From NCBI GenBank assembly GCA_938020505.1, contig CALIHR010000055.1, forward strand, positions 1-64,000: a DNA stretch of 64,000 nt, given 5' to 3'. Of this stretch, positions 1-9,215 are shown piece by piece. A program made the translations under genes and the position numbers. The stretch comes from an uncultured Actinobaculum sp. GTDB lineage: Bacteria > Actinomycetota > Actinomycetes > Actinomycetales > Actinomycetaceae. The notes under the pieces were generated by a model that saw only the letters and a list, made by a program, of their open reading frames with translations, was not told the DNA's origin and did no database searches. Each line of letters starts with the position of its first letter. The stretch's first letter is position 1.

Positions 1-41
1 GCCGCGCGGCGTCGCGGACAGCCGCATCTCCGCCGCAGGCT

Positions 42-2105
42 TTAACTCCACACGGCGTTGCGCACGGCCAGCAGGTAGGTCTGCCCGAAGCGCGTCGTCG
101 GCTCGAGGATTGCGCTCTCGGCCCACTCGTTCCACGCGTTGACGAAGAGCAGGCGGTCCTTCGCCTCGCGCGGGGCGACGACGCGCACGAGCCCGGCGAT
201 CCAACGGTGGAAGGTGTAGGGATTCGAGCCGTACCAGGCGTCGGCCTTCCACTGGCGGCGGGCGGTGTTGTCGAAGCCGACCATTGCCCCGGGGTACTCG
301 TCGTCGGCCAGGCTCGGCGCCGCGTGCAGGGACGCCTTGACCGTGGCCCGATAGCTCATGAAATTGCCGCGCCAGCGGCCGTCGAGGCCGACCTCCGTGG
401 CCGGCCCCGCAACCCACGGCAGGTTGTGCGGCGGGAACTGGAGCGTGCCGTCCAGTCCGGCCTCGCGGAACCCTTGGCCAAGGCCGTCGAATTCCTCGGC
501 GACGGCCACGGCGAGCACTTTGAGCTCGCCGACTCCGGCGGCGCGGGCGCGCTCCCTCCAGGTCGCGACGACCTCGGGGAAATTGTCCATCTGCGCCGGG
601 CGGTAGACGGCGATGAGCGCCTTGCCGTCGACCCGCACGTACCTCGGGTCGAGAAGGAACTCCATGACGTCGTCGATGAAATCCTCCGCCGGCACCTGCG
701 AATAGTCCTGGCCGATGAGGACGTCTTGCGAGCGCCCGTCCCAGCGCCTCGTCCAGTTTTCGTTGGCCCACATGATGCAGAACGGGAAGTCGAGGCCGGA
801 GGCCCTGAGCTTCTCGATGGGCCTGTTGAGAATCCTCTTTCCGGAGAACCAGTAGTAGTAGTACATGAACGCGCCGATGCCGTTGGCCGCGGCGAGGCCG
901 GCCTGGTCGGCGCGCACCCGGTCGAGCTCGAGGTCGTAATATCCCAGATCCGTCGGCTGCTTGGGCTGATAATGGCCGCGCCAGGCGGGAATCGCCGCGG
1001 CCACATTCGACCATTCGGTGAAGCCCCGTCCCCACCAGCGGTTGTTTTCCTCCGACTCGTGGAATTGCGGCAGGTAGAAGGGGATGACGTTCGCCGCAGC
1101 CGTGCGGGACGCGCCCGGCTCGAACCTGCGCCAGCCGCGCGCGTCGTATCCCGGCTCGGAGGCCAGCTTCGCCAGCTGAGGCGCCTCGACGGTCTGCAGC
1201 CCGGCCTCGTCGGTCACAATTCCGACGATCCGCTCGATCGCGTGGGCGGTGGTGGCGTCGACCTGCCCCCTTTCCTCGTCGAAGTCGGCCGAGGTCAAGT
1301 TGAAGGCCCTCAGGCCCTGGAGGACGAAAGCGCGGGTCCAGTACATCGAACCCGAGGCGAACTCCAGCTCGTCCGGGTTGATCGACATCTCGATGCGGAG
1401 CATGAGCTGCTCGACGATCCTCTGGTCCCCGCCCCAGAACTCCTTGCCGACGATCGAGTCGGCCGCGGTGACGAGCCCCAGCGTCGGGTCGGCGGCGAAG
1501 GCGTTGAGGATCTCCTCGACTTTCTCGCGCGATCCGACCAGGTCGGAGAGGAACTGGTCCTTCCACGCCGCGCCGCTGCCGTCGAGGTCGGCGTGCTCCT
1601 CGCGCCACGGGCTCTTCTTCGTGTGGAGCTTGAGGATGAGGTCGTAGGGATTGAGGATTCCCGAGTTGACGAGCTGGACGGTCGGGAAGATGTCCCGGCC
1701 GTGGTTCTCGACCTTGACGACGACGCTGTGGCGCATGCGCCCGAGGTCTTCGGGAACGGCCACGTCTGCGCCCGAGGCGTTCGTGACGAACAGGTCGAAA
1801 TCGATCGGGAGATTGCGCAGGCGATCGAAAAGCTCGGGCATGAGGTCGGCGTAGAAGCAGTGAATGACCACGGCGATCCGGCTCGGGTCGGCGATGTCGA
1901 ACTGCGGGTCGATCCTCCACTTGTCGGGGAAGCCGGAGTCCTGCCGTCCGCCCTGGCGCATGACGTATTCGCTGAAGTCGGCCGGGTGTTGGGACCTGTA
2001 GCCCTTGACGCTTCCCGAAACGAGGAAGTTGGCGGCCGCGTTGCGGGCTCGCGCGGCGTGGTATTGGGCCCTGCGCACAAGGCCGGATCTGCTGAAACGA
2101 GGCAT
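42..2105 (-). CDS. Rhamnan-synthesis F / WbsX-type two-domain glycan protein
   Basis: 687 aa protein likely to act in surface polysaccharide assembly on the cytoplasmic side. Residues of about 70-310 resemble the rhamnan synthesis F (RgpF) family, with stretches such as VVIHCFYADL and LILKLHTKKS. Residues of about 337-685 resemble the WbsX glycosyltransferase-like domain, with IPFYLPQFH, GFTEW, WANENWTRRWDG and NAWNEWAE. The ATG is preceded by AGGAG eight bases upstream. It is the last visible gene of a minus-strand cluster that also holds an RgpF-like protein and an ABC polysaccharide exporter, which supports a role in building the exported polymer. The sugar added cannot be read from the sequence. 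The family call is strong; the reaction is inferred. Confidence 0.87.
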   Translation of the reverse strand: MPRFSRSGLVRRAQYHAARARNAAANFLVSGSVKGYRSQHPADFSEYVMRQGGRQDSGFPDKWRIDPQFDIADPSRIAVVIHCFYADLMPELFDRLRNLPIDFDLFVTNASGADVAVPEDLGRMRHSVVVKVENHGRDIFPTVQLVNSGILNPYDLILKLHTKKSPWREEHADLDGSGAAWKDQFLSDLVGSREKVEEILNAFAADPTLGLVTAADSIVGKEFWGGDQRIVEQLMLRIEMSINPDELEFASGSMYWTRAFVLQGLRAFNLTSADFDEERGQVDATTAHAIERIVGIVTDEAGLQTVEAPQLAKLASEPGYDARGWRRFEPGASRTAAANVIPFYLPQFHESEENNRWWGRGFTEWSNVAAAIPAWRGHYQPKQPTDLGYYDLELDRVRADQAGLAAANGIGAFMYYYYWFSGKRILNRPIEKLRASGLDFPFCIMWANENWTRRWDGRSQDVLIGQDYSQVPAEDFIDDVMEFLLDPRYVRVDGKALIAVYRPAQMDNFPEVVATWRERARAAGVGELKVLAVAVAEEFDGLGQGFREAGLDGTLQFPPHNLPWVAGPATEVGLDGRWRGNFMSYRATVKASLHAAPSLADDEYPGAMVGFDNTARRQWKADAWYGSNPYTFHRWIAGLVRVVAPREAKDRLLFVNAWNEWAESAILEPTTRFGQTYLLAVRNAVWS

Positions 2106-2121
2106 GGGGGAAACTCCTAAC

Positions 2122-2949
2122 TCACCACTGGGCGATATCGGTGTTGTAGCGCCGGGCGACGTAGGCGGCGGCCTCGGCGCCTTCCGACAGGGTCGAAGGA
2201 TGCGTCATGATCGTGCGCTTGAGGAACGGGACGTCGTATTCCATGAGCTTGCGCCAGCCGTCGACCGTCGGATTTCCGTACGGAACCCCGAGGTCCGGGC
2301 CGGTCACCCATTCGTCGGAGGAGTAGGCCTCGGAGAAGCACACCTTTGAGGCGCCGAGCTCGTAGGAGAGCACGACGTCGTCCTTGTCCGGCTCGACGCG
2401 GACGTCGTTGAAGAAATCGACCCACGGCCTGTCGGCCAGGATCCCCCCGCGGAAGGCGAGGAAGAACGACTGAATGTGGCGGGCGAATTGGTAGGACGCG
2501 GTCAGCCCGCGGATGTCGGGGCCGGGTTCGGCCGCCCATTCCAAAAGATGGTCGATCGGGGCGAAGGGGCCGAGCAGCGAGTCGTTGGTCAACAAGACGA
2601 CGGGCGCTTCGCGGACGCCCGGGATGCAGCCCAAAGCCGTGGCCCACGAGCCGAAGTCGTAGCCGAGGTTGGGACGGCGCATCACGACGGTCGCCTCGGG
2701 GATTCCGTGGGGGAATCGCAGGGGCTCGGCCGAGTCGCACGTCGATATGACGACGGTCGCATAGCCGTTTCCTTCGAGCGCCTCCAGATACCTCGAAAGG
2801 GACATCGGCTGATCGGGTCCCACGGAGAACTGGGCGACGAGCGCCACCCGCTCCCTGCCGGCGACGCCGGTCGGCTCCCCCCGTTCGATGCGGACTTTTC
2901 CGCGCGAGACCTCGGAGACGAGCGGGCCGCGTTTCTTCAGTCCCCTCAC
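2122..2949 (-). CDS. Rhamnan synthesis protein F-like (RgpF family)
   Basis: 275 aa protein made of one RgpF-type domain. Typical segments are VLLTNDSLLGPF, NLGYDFGSW, FFLAFRGG and YSSDEWVTGPDLG. RgpF proteins act in polymerising or modifying rhamnose-containing cell-wall polysaccharides. The open frame extends to 3045, but the start is taken as GTG at 2949 because it overlaps the TGA of the upstream coiled-coil gene as GTGA, the usual mark of translational coupling. The stretch before this GTG is not conserved-looking. It lies 16 bases upstream of the two-domain RgpF/WbsX gene. Together they look like the polymer-building pair of this locus. Confidence 0.82.
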   Translation of the reverse strand: MRGLKKRGPLVSEVSRGKVRIERGEPTGVAGRERVALVAQFSVGPDQPMSLSRYLEALEGNGYATVVISTCDSAEPLRFPHGIPEATVVMRRPNLGYDFGSWATALGCIPGVREAPVVLLTNDSLLGPFAPIDHLLEWAAEPGPDIRGLTASYQFARHIQSFFLAFRGGILADRPWVDFFNDVRVEPDKDDVVLSYELGASKVCFSEAYSSDEWVTGPDLGVPYGNPTVDGWRKLMEYDVPFLKRTIMTHPSTLSEGAEAAAYVARRYNTDIAQW

Positions 2950-3188
2950 CGGCCCAGGCCTTTGCGGATGGCCGTCTTGACGAGTCTGACGGGGGCGGTC
3001 ATCTTCCACGACGTCGAATGCCGGATCGCGTCCAGCTGCTCCCACGCGCCGCCGAGCTTGCGGTTTGCCGTGCGAAGCTCCTTTTCGAGTTGGTCGTTGC
3101 GCTTGCCGAGCCTCTGGACGTCGCTCTGGGACGCCCGCAGAGCGGCGCGCAGCTGCCGCAATTCTTCCTCGCTGCTCGATTCGTTCAT
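2946..3188 (-). CDS. Small coiled-coil protein of the polysaccharide operon
   Basis: 80 aa. Residues of about 5-50 are charged and heptad-like (EEELRQLRAALRAS, LGKRNDQLEKEL), predicting a coiled coil. The end contains STSWKMTAPVRLVKTAI, a pattern often found at the ends of, or in linkers between, glycosyltransferases of surface-polysaccharide clusters. The ATG has GAGAGG upstream. It begins one base after the ABC ATPase stop and its TGA overlaps the GTG of the RgpF-like gene. The tight coupling argues that it is translated and works with the neighbouring glycosyltransferase. It could be a detached N-terminal scaffold of the RgpF-like protein. No enzymatic motif is visible. Confidence 0.7.
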   Translation of the reverse strand: MNESSSEEELRQLRAALRASQSDVQRLGKRNDQLEKELRTANRKLGGAWEQLDAIRHSTSWKMTAPVRLVKTAIRKGLGR

Positions 3189-3189
3189 C

Positions 3190-4491
3190 TCATCGCCTCT
3201 CTTGTGACGAGGGCGCTCCGGAGACTCGGCTCCAGGCGCCGGCTGGAAGTGTTATCAATCCAGGCTCTTCGGCGACCCGGTTACCTCTGACGATCAATTC
3301 GGTTCTGCGATCCGAATAGTCGAACATCTCGCCGTCGCGCACGAAGCACGTTGTGATCCAGAATCTTCCAGGTTGGATGAGCACGGGGTCCATCGTGTAG
3401 TCGATGAAGGTCTCCTCGCCCCTGCGCAGCGAGTAGAGCCGCCCGCCGTGGCGTGAGTTGGGCCCTGCGATGGTCTGCCCCTGGTCGGTCACGAAGGCCA
3501 AGCCGAGTTCGACGTCGTGCAGGTCCTTCTTCGCCCGCACGTGCACGCGGACCGTGCCGGCCTCGCCGGACGTGAGGAACGGCGCCTCGTTGCCCTCGGC
3601 GTCGAGAAGGTCGACGCCGACCATCCGGCAGTCGCCGTTGCCCTGGTTGAGCTTGAAGGACTCGTCCTCGGGGAATTCCTCTTCTTCCTGGCGCTCCGCG
3701 GCGCGCTTGGCGAATTCCTTCGCGTTGACCGCTTCGAGGTAGGCGGAGACGGCCTCGTCGGCGTCGGCGACCATCTTGACGCGGCCGTGGTCGAGCCACA
3801 CGACCTCGTCGCACATCTCCTGGGCGAGCGAAAGAGAGTGGGTCACGAGGGCCACAGTGGTTCCGGTGTCGCGCAGCTCGCGCATGTAGTCGAAGCATTT
3901 GCGCTGGAACTCTTCGTCGCCGACGGCGATGATCTCGTCGACGATGAGGATCTTGGGCCGGATGGCCACGGCCACGGCGAAGCCCAGGCGCACCGTCATT
4001 CCAGAGGAGTAGACCTTGACCGGCTGGTCGATGAAGTCGCCGATGTCGGCGAAGTCGATGATCCAGTCGAGGGTTTCTTCGATCTGCTTCTTCGTCCGTC
4101 CCAGGATCGCGCCGTTGAGGAAGATGTTTTCGCGGCCTGTCAGCTCGGCGTGGAACCCCGCCCCGAGCTCGAGCAGGGCGTCGACCTTGTCGGAGACGGT
4201 GACGGAGCCCGACGTCGGCCTGTACACGCCGGCCAAGATCTTGAGCATGGTCGACTTGCCCGAGCCGTTGTGGCCGATGAGGCCGAAGGTCGTCCCCTTG
4301 CGGATTTTGAAGGAGACGTCGTCAAGGGCGTGGAACATGCGCTTGCCTTGGCGGGAGCGGCCGCGAACGAAGCGCTCCTTGAAGGTGTCGCGGCGGTCCG
4401 CCTGCATTTCAAAGGACTTCGAGACGTTCTCGACGACGATCGCGTACTCGTCGGGCGCTCCCTGCGCGCCGGCGTCGGTGCGGACTTCCAT
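3190..4491 (-). CDS. Polysaccharide ABC exporter, ATP-binding subunit (Wzt/TagH-like)
   Basis: 433 aa ATPase that would power export of a finished glycan across the cytoplasmic membrane. Walker A GHNGSGKST lies near residues 72-81, the signature region YSSGMTVRLG near 160 and Walker B ILIVDEI near 178. The C-terminal ~130 residues (FKLNQGNGDCRM, GEAGTVRVHV, RFWITTCF) resemble the Wzt C-terminal carbohydrate-binding domain. The open frame reaches 4722, but the ATG at 4491 starts the recognisable protein (MEVRTD) and sits just beside the permease stop. The permease is immediately upstream. The C-terminal domain suggests that the exporter recognises the polymer terminus, as in O-antigen Wzm/Wzt systems. 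Confidence 0.93.
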   Translation of the reverse strand: MEVRTDAGAQGAPDEYAIVVENVSKSFEMQADRRDTFKERFVRGRSRQGKRMFHALDDVSFKIRKGTTFGLIGHNGSGKSTMLKILAGVYRPTSGSVTVSDKVDALLELGAGFHAELTGRENIFLNGAILGRTKKQIEETLDWIIDFADIGDFIDQPVKVYSSGMTVRLGFAVAVAIRPKILIVDEIIAVGDEEFQRKCFDYMRELRDTGTTVALVTHSLSLAQEMCDEVVWLDHGRVKMVADADEAVSAYLEAVNAKEFAKRAAERQEEEEFPEDESFKLNQGNGDCRMVGVDLLDAEGNEAPFLTSGEAGTVRVHVRAKKDLHDVELGLAFVTDQGQTIAGPNSRHGGRLYSLRRGEETFIDYTMDPVLIQPGRFWITTCFVRDGEMFDYSDRRTELIVRGNRVAEEPGLITLPAGAWSRVSGAPSSQERR

Positions 4492-4492
4492 C

Positions 4493-5311
4493 TCAGATCC
4501 TCTCTCCCAAATCGGCCCCCCACTTGCGGTAAACGAATCTGGCGCCGAGGAAGGCGATGCCCGCCCACGCCGCGCACGCGACCCACGACTTCCAGTATCC
4601 GGGCGTGGTGTCAAAGGAGACGTTTCTAAAGAGTCCGATGAACTCGGCCATCGGCATATGCCCGACGAACTTTTGGAGCGACGGGGGAACGTAGTCGACG
4701 GCGTAGATGATGGGCGTCCCATAGAACATAAGCTGGAGGATCACTCCGACGAGCTGCGCCAAATCTCTGACGTAGATGTTCCAGACGGCGAGCATCACCG
4801 CGATGGATTGGACGAAGACGAATAGAAGGAGCCCCAAGAAGGGTATGAGGATCCATGTCCACCCGAATATGCCGAGGAAGATGAAAACGACGAGCAGCAA
4901 CCCCGCCTCAATGAGGGACTGGACGCCGACGGCCAAACCGGCGCCCAAAACGGGCGCGTACGCTGGGAAGTAAACCTTCTGCAGCAGGGATCCGGCTCCG
5001 AGGAGCCCCGAGATTCCGGCGTTTATCGAGTTCTGGAAGTATCCCCATACGGTCAGGCCCGCGAAGAGCCACACCGCAAAGAACTCGATTCCCTGCTGGC
5101 GGTCCGTGGCTCCGGGAACCTTCATATTGAACAAGCCGCCGAAGATGAGCGTGTAGATCCCCAGGGTTGCGAGCGGCACGACGAGCGACCACACCCACCC
5201 CAAGAAGGTCCCGTTGAACTTGGCTTTGAGGTCCCGCTGACCGAAGGCGTTGATCAGCGTCCACTGTTGCGACAAGGGCAGGGGCGCCCTCACGTCTGTT
5301 CTGTCTTCCAT
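4493..5311 (-). CDS. Polysaccharide ABC exporter, permease (Wzm/TagG-like)
   Basis: 272 aa integral membrane protein of the ABC-2 polysaccharide export family. The start LSQQWTLINAFGQRDLKAKFNGTFLG is cut here to its hallmark, the RDLKAKFNGTFLGWVWSL region that precedes the first membrane segment. About six hydrophobic segments follow, including ATLGIYTLIFGGLF and SIAVMLAVWNIYVRDLAQ. It pairs with the ATPase encoded directly downstream, whose start lies at the permease stop. It would form the membrane channel for a teichoic-acid- or rhamnan-like polymer. It is the promoter-proximal gene of the minus-strand run 2122-5311. Confidence 0.92.
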   Translation of the reverse strand: MEDRTDVRAPLPLSQQWTLINAFGQRDLKAKFNGTFLGWVWSLVVPLATLGIYTLIFGGLFNMKVPGATDRQQGIEFFAVWLFAGLTVWGYFQNSINAGISGLLGAGSLLQKVYFPAYAPVLGAGLAVGVQSLIEAGLLLVVFIFLGIFGWTWILIPFLGLLLFVFVQSIAVMLAVWNIYVRDLAQLVGVILQLMFYGTPIIYAVDYVPPSLQKFVGHMPMAEFIGLFRNVSFDTTPGYWKSWVACAAWAGIAFLGARFVYRKWGADLGERI

Positions 5312-5632
5312 ACCCTCACTCGCTCGCGTAAGCGCCGAAGCGCCGCTCTTGCTTCGCCTAGTGTAGTAGGAAGCTTAGCCGAACGCTCACCCGGGGAGGC
5401 CATTCGCACAGTCTCCTTCGCCGCACGCGCGGCGTTCGAATCCCGTCGACGCACGCTCAGCATGGGCGGAAGGCCGGCGGAGGAACCGGAGAAAGCCGGC
5501 TAAGGACGGGCAAAAAGCCCGCGAAGGAGGGCGCACGCATATGCTGGCCGACGACGTCGAAACGCCCTCGCTCTGCGCTCCAAGGCGCGGTGTGCCGCCG
5601 CCAATCCGCCCCGTCGCCGGCGTCTGCGGCTT
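5312..5632. other. Gene-less stretch upstream of the exporter operon
   Basis: About 320 bases between the exporter permease start and the flippase-like gene stop, both on the minus strand. No credible gene. It should hold the promoter of the exporter operon; a TACACT box on the minus strand near 5363 is the best candidate. A weak hairpin (CGGGC, loop AAAAA, GCCCG) near 5506-5520 may be a terminator remnant. A tRNA-like T-loop sequence near 5434 has no matching stem. Confidence 0.4.
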
Positions 5633-6604
5633 TCACGGGCTCGCCGGCGGCGCCCCCGGCTCGCCATGTCCGCCGCCGCCGGGTTGCCTGGGCCTCCCCC
5701 GGCCGACCGCGAGGGCGAGCCCTCCGGCGACGAGGTCGGCGACGGTCACAAGAACCCTCGACGTGATGACCACAACAACGAGCGAACCGACGTCGACGGC
5801 GCCCGCGAGCGCCGCCCCCAGCGCGACTTCCCTCACACCGACCCCGGCGGGGACGAAAAAGACGAGGAACCCCGCCGTCCACCCGAGCGCGTAGCCGCCT
5901 ATCGAGCGCGCCAGCCCCGCCGCGCCGGCCTCCATTCCCAGCGCGGTGAGAAGGACGTAGACCTGCAGGCCGATCGCGAGCCACGCGAGGAGGGAGATGA
6001 GCGCCGACCGCAAAACGGCGCGCCCGGACACCGGCCGCTCAAGGGGCTCTCTGCGCGCCAGCCGCAAAGCCGCGTTCAGGCACCTGTTGAGGACTGAGGG
6101 CCAAAGAACCGCGATTCCCATGGGCACGGCGGCCAGCAGCCACCAGTAGCGGCTGCGCAGGCCTTCGGCCGCCAGCAGGGACGGCAACGCGAGCATCGCC
6201 CCGACGACGATCGAGATCGCAACCGCAACGGCGAGCGAGGAAACCGAACGGCGGCGTGAAATCGAGTGGCCGCGGGCCGCCTCCCCCACGGCGACGAAGT
6301 TCCACACTCCGCCGGGAAGGTACTTCGCGATCTGCGACACGAAAAAAATGCGCGAAGCCGCCGAAAGGCGGATGCCTATCACGGCCTGCCACGAGAGCAT
6401 CGTGAGGGCGACGTACGCGAAGGACGCCGCCGCGGCGGCCGCCAAGGCGGGAAGCGACATCTGGCCGAGGGCGATTCGCACCTGCGGCCATTTGGCGGCT
6501 ATCGCCCACACGGCGGCGGCCGCGGCCGCGGCGAGCGCGATGCGGCGCACATGCGCGGCGAACCTCGAAGACCGCCGCGAATCGCCTTCGGGCCGCGCAT
6601 TCAT
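5633..6604 (-). CDS. Flippase-like integral membrane protein (lysylphosphatidylglycerol synthase TM family, UPF0104)
   Basis: 323 aa, almost entirely hydrophobic, with about eight membrane segments. The pattern FFVSQIAKYLPGGVWNFVAVGEAARG is the family hallmark (IAKYLPGGVWNF, residues ~85-100). A second conserved part is GFLVFFVPAGVGVREVALG near the C-terminus. Members of this family flip or transport lipid-linked molecules, or are uncharacterised; in glycosylation clusters they often accompany glycosyltransferases. Its ATG overlaps the TGA of the upstream glycosyltransferase as ATGA, so the two are probably translated together. The substrate is unknown. Confidence 0.82.
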   Translation of the reverse strand: MNARPEGDSRRSSRFAAHVRRIALAAAAAAAVWAIAAKWPQVRIALGQMSLPALAAAAAASFAYVALTMLSWQAVIGIRLSAASRIFFVSQIAKYLPGGVWNFVAVGEAARGHSISRRRSVSSLAVAVAISIVVGAMLALPSLLAAEGLRSRYWWLLAAVPMGIAVLWPSVLNRCLNAALRLARREPLERPVSGRAVLRSALISLLAWLAIGLQVYVLLTALGMEAGAAGLARSIGGYALGWTAGFLVFFVPAGVGVREVALGAALAGAVDVGSLVVVVITSRVLVTVADLVAGGLALAVGRGRPRQPGGGGHGEPGAPPASP

Positions 6605-7968
6605 TCGCGCTCCCGCTCGTCGCGCGTCCGCCTCCGGTCGAAACGCCGGATTGCCCGGGCGAGCGAGTCCGTCACGCGCACGGCGCGGAAGCCTTCCCGA
6701 ATCTCCGCCGCCTCCGATTCATTCGAAGCGGGCTCGGCTTGATCGGCGGGGGCGTCTTCCGAGGGTCGGACGCCGTCGCCTTCGAACTGCTTGCGAGAAT
6801 CCTCGCCTTCGGGCCGCCTTCGGGCGCGTAAACGTTCCCGATCCCGGGGCCGCTCCTGCGCCAAGGCTTCAAGGGCGTCCGCCAGGGCCAGTGCGTCGCC
6901 CGGCTCGACGAACCGCGCGCCGCCGCCCAGAATCCTGCGCTGAGGCGGAGTGTCGGACGTGACGACGACGCAGCCTGCGGCGATCCCCTGGTACACCTTG
7001 TTCGGCACCACGCGGCGGGCCTTGCCTGACGTTCCGAAGATTCCAAGGCAGACGTCGTGCCCGGCGACGACGTCGGGCAGCTCCTCCGAATCGACCCAGT
7101 CGATCCACGAAACCCGAACGTTTTCCCCGGGAGGAAGGGCCTCGCGCACGGCTGCGGCGTCCTGCCCGTCCCCTATGAGGGTGACGTCGATCCGAACGCC
7201 GCGGCCGTCGAGGACCGCCAACGCGCGCGCGATTGTCGGAGCGCCCTGCAGGGGTGTAAAGAGGCCGAAGAAGACGACCGAAAGAGGGCTTTCGCCCCTC
7301 TCGTTGCCTGCTTTTCGAGCCTCGCCCTCAGGCGTTCGAGCACTCTCGGCCGACTCCGGCGCCTCGCCCTCGGCTCGACGGGCCTCGCCCCGGATCCGCC
7401 GAGCCCGGTCTCCGGCGTCGAACCACCTTTTGGGGGCGCCGACGGGGACGACCACCTCTTTCCCCCTCGCACGCCTCGGCAGGAGGGCGCGATGGTCGTC
7501 GGTGTCGAGCACGACGACGTCGGCCGCCGCGAGCGCTGCCCTGTCGATCCCCTCCAACAGGCGGTAGGCGAGCTTGCCGACGACGCCGCCCCCGGAGAGC
7601 CCCCTGTCCTTGGCCGTGTCCGAGGCGAAGACGAGATGGTCGAGCACGATGGGCGTGCGCGGGAAGAGCACGCGGGCGAGGACGACGTCGAAATGCCCGA
7701 GGTATCCGACGAGGACGGCGTCGGGGCTGTTCTTTCCGCGATAGGCCGAGGCGCGGCGGATCAACCGCGCCCATTTTGCAGCGACTGCGGCGGCGAAACG
7801 CAGAGCGCTTGCCGGGCTCGTCAGCGACTTCACCCTCTGCGCGGTTCCGACCCCCAAAGGCTCATCGGCCTCCCGAACGGCGAACCCCCGTTCGCGCAGG
7901 CCTTCGAGCAGCACGCCGACGCGCGGGTGCGACCGAACGTCATAGGTGCCGAATCCAAGGATTCTCAA
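6601..7968 (-). CDS. Glycosyltransferase (GT4-like fold)
   Basis: 455 aa. The N-terminus MRILGFGTYDVRSHPRVGVLLEGL and the later LSVVFFGLFTPLQGAPTIARAL, DVTLIGDGQD and VPNKVYQGIAAGCVVVTSDT (each only a fragment of the fold) form a GT-B arrangement with donor-binding second half. Start chosen: TTG at 7968, because GGAGG lies five bases upstream and the conserved MRILGF begins there; the open frame continues to 8049 without similarity. Residues ~205-240 and the last ~80 residues are charged, low-complexity insertions absent from typical members. It is coupled to the flippase-like gene downstream. Sugar specificity is unknown. Confidence 0.82.
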   Translation of the reverse strand: MRILGFGTYDVRSHPRVGVLLEGLRERGFAVREADEPLGVGTAQRVKSLTSPASALRFAAAVAAKWARLIRRASAYRGKNSPDAVLVGYLGHFDVVLARVLFPRTPIVLDHLVFASDTAKDRGLSGGGVVGKLAYRLLEGIDRAALAAADVVVLDTDDHRALLPRRARGKEVVVPVGAPKRWFDAGDRARRIRGEARRAEGEAPESAESARTPEGEARKAGNERGESPLSVVFFGLFTPLQGAPTIARALAVLDGRGVRIDVTLIGDGQDAAAVREALPPGENVRVSWIDWVDSEELPDVVAGHDVCLGIFGTSGKARRVVPNKVYQGIAAGCVVVTSDTPPQRRILGGGARFVEPGDALALADALEALAQERPRDRERLRARRRPEGEDSRKQFEGDGVRPSEDAPADQAEPASNESEAAEIREGFRAVRVTDSLARAIRRFDRRRTRDERERE

Positions 7969-8060
7969 CGTTCCTCCTTCACAAGCCAAATTGTGTGCGA
8001 GCCGCGAACAATCCGAGTGCGAGCAGCGTGCGCGCCGCCTCCGCTCCAACGCGAGCGCGC

Positions 8061-9215
8061 CTATATCGGCTCGCCGGTTTCGAGCTGTGCGCGACCGTCG
8101 GGTGCGCGGCGCGGGTCGCCGCCCTGCGCGGCCCTCTCCTCGCCGTCGCCGTCACGTGCGGCCCTCTCCTCGCTGCCGCCCTGCGCGGCCCTTGCCTCGC
8201 CGGAGGCGGCGTCAGCTTCCGCGCCGGCGTCGTCCCAGCGCGAGCCGCAGCCCAGCATGCCTCCCTCCCGGGCAGCCTCGCCGTATTGCAGTTCCTTCAC
8301 CCGCTCGAGCGTGTCTTCTAGCAGCACCCGATTCGTGCGCTGAAGGTCGGCGACCACCAGCAGACCGGCGCTCAGAAGGCTCGTGACGATCATGGCCGTG
8401 CCGAATATGAGCGATTGAACATGCCCCCCGCTCTCGCCCTGGAACCAAAAGACAAGAAAGCGCAGGAACGGCACAAGCCCGGCGATCCCGGTCACCAGGG
8501 CCAGGAATCCGAGCGGAATGTGGGGCTTGTACATGAGGAAGGACCTGACGATCGCCTTTCCCGATTTGTACATGTGCTGAAAGATGTTCGAGAACAGGCG
8601 GGACTCGCGGGTCTTCGGATTCGTGCGGATCTTCACCGACTCGATTCGCATCCGGAGATTGCCCGCCTGAACGATGGTTTCCATACAGTAGGAAAACCTC
8701 GTGACGACGTTGAGCCGCAGCAAAGACCGGCGCGAATAGGCTCTGAATCCCGAGGCGGCGTCCGGCAGCCGCGTCCCGGCGGCGAGGTTGACCATGCCCG
8801 ATCCGAGGGACTGCATGCGCTTCTTGAACCGTGAAAAATGCGCGATGTCCCTGGTTTGGCGGTCCGCGATGACGATGTCGGCGCGCCCCCGAAGAATCGG
8901 CGCGAGAAGATCGGGGATCCGCTCCTGCGGGTATTGGTTGTCGCCGTCGGTGTTGACGACGACGTCGGCGCCATGGGCCAAGGCGTAGTCGACGCCGTCG
9001 CGGAAGGACCTCGCGAGGCCCTGGTTTTTGGCGTGCCGGACGATGTGCGTGACGCCGCAGGCGCGAGCCGCTCGAACGGTGCCGTCAGTCGATCCGTCGT
9101 CGATGACGAGGATCTCAAGCTCGTCGACGCCCTTGATCGCGCGGGGAATCGACTCGAGAACCATGGGAAGCGTCGTTTCTTCGTTGAAACAGGGTATTTG
9201 GACGAAGACCTTCAC
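8061..9215 (-). CDS. Membrane-anchored glycosyltransferase family 2 (DPM1/polyprenyl-phosphate type)
   Basis: 384 aa. GT-A motifs are plain: VQIPCFNEETTLP near the start, ILVIDDGSTDGT near 35, NTDGDNQYPQERIPDLL near 90. Two membrane helices follow (IPLGFLALVTGIAGLVPFL and a second around LLSAGLLVVADL), then a hydrophilic Ala/Arg/Glu-rich tail of about 50 residues. Such enzymes usually load a sugar onto polyprenyl phosphate. The start is GTG at 9215 with GGGAGG five bases upstream; the frame extends to 9281. It is the first gene of the minus-strand run and is divergent from the UDP-glucose dehydrogenase gene. Confidence 0.85.
   Translation of the reverse strand: MKVFVQIPCFNEETTLPMVLESIPRAIKGVDELEILVIDDGSTDGTVRAARACGVTHIVRHAKNQGLARSFRDGVDYALAHGADVVVNTDGDNQYPQERIPDLLAPILRGRADIVIADRQTRDIAHFSRFKKRMQSLGSGMVNLAAGTRLPDAASGFRAYSRRSLLRLNVVTRFSYCMETIVQAGNLRMRIESVKIRTNPKTRESRLFSNIFQHMYKSGKAIVRSFLMYKPHIPLGFLALVTGIAGLVPFLRFLVFWFQGESGGHVQSLIFGTAMIVTSLLSAGLLVVADLQRTNRVLLEDTLERVKELQYGEAAREGGMLGCGSRWDDAGAEADAASGEARAAQGGSEERAARDGDGEERAAQGGDPRRAPDGRAQLETGEPI

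Noticed and set aside
207..2120. Long plus-strand open frame opposite the first glycan gene
   Set aside because: It is antisense to a gene with clear domain motifs and has the Arg/Val/Glu-rich composition of a high-GC shadow frame. Similar long antisense frames at 12136-14379, 38126-39880 and 44879-47755 were rejected for the same reason.
5428..5460. tRNA-like T-loop (GTTCGAATCCC)
   Set aside because: The flanking bases do not form a T-stem, and no anticodon arm, D-arm or acceptor stem can be drawn around it.
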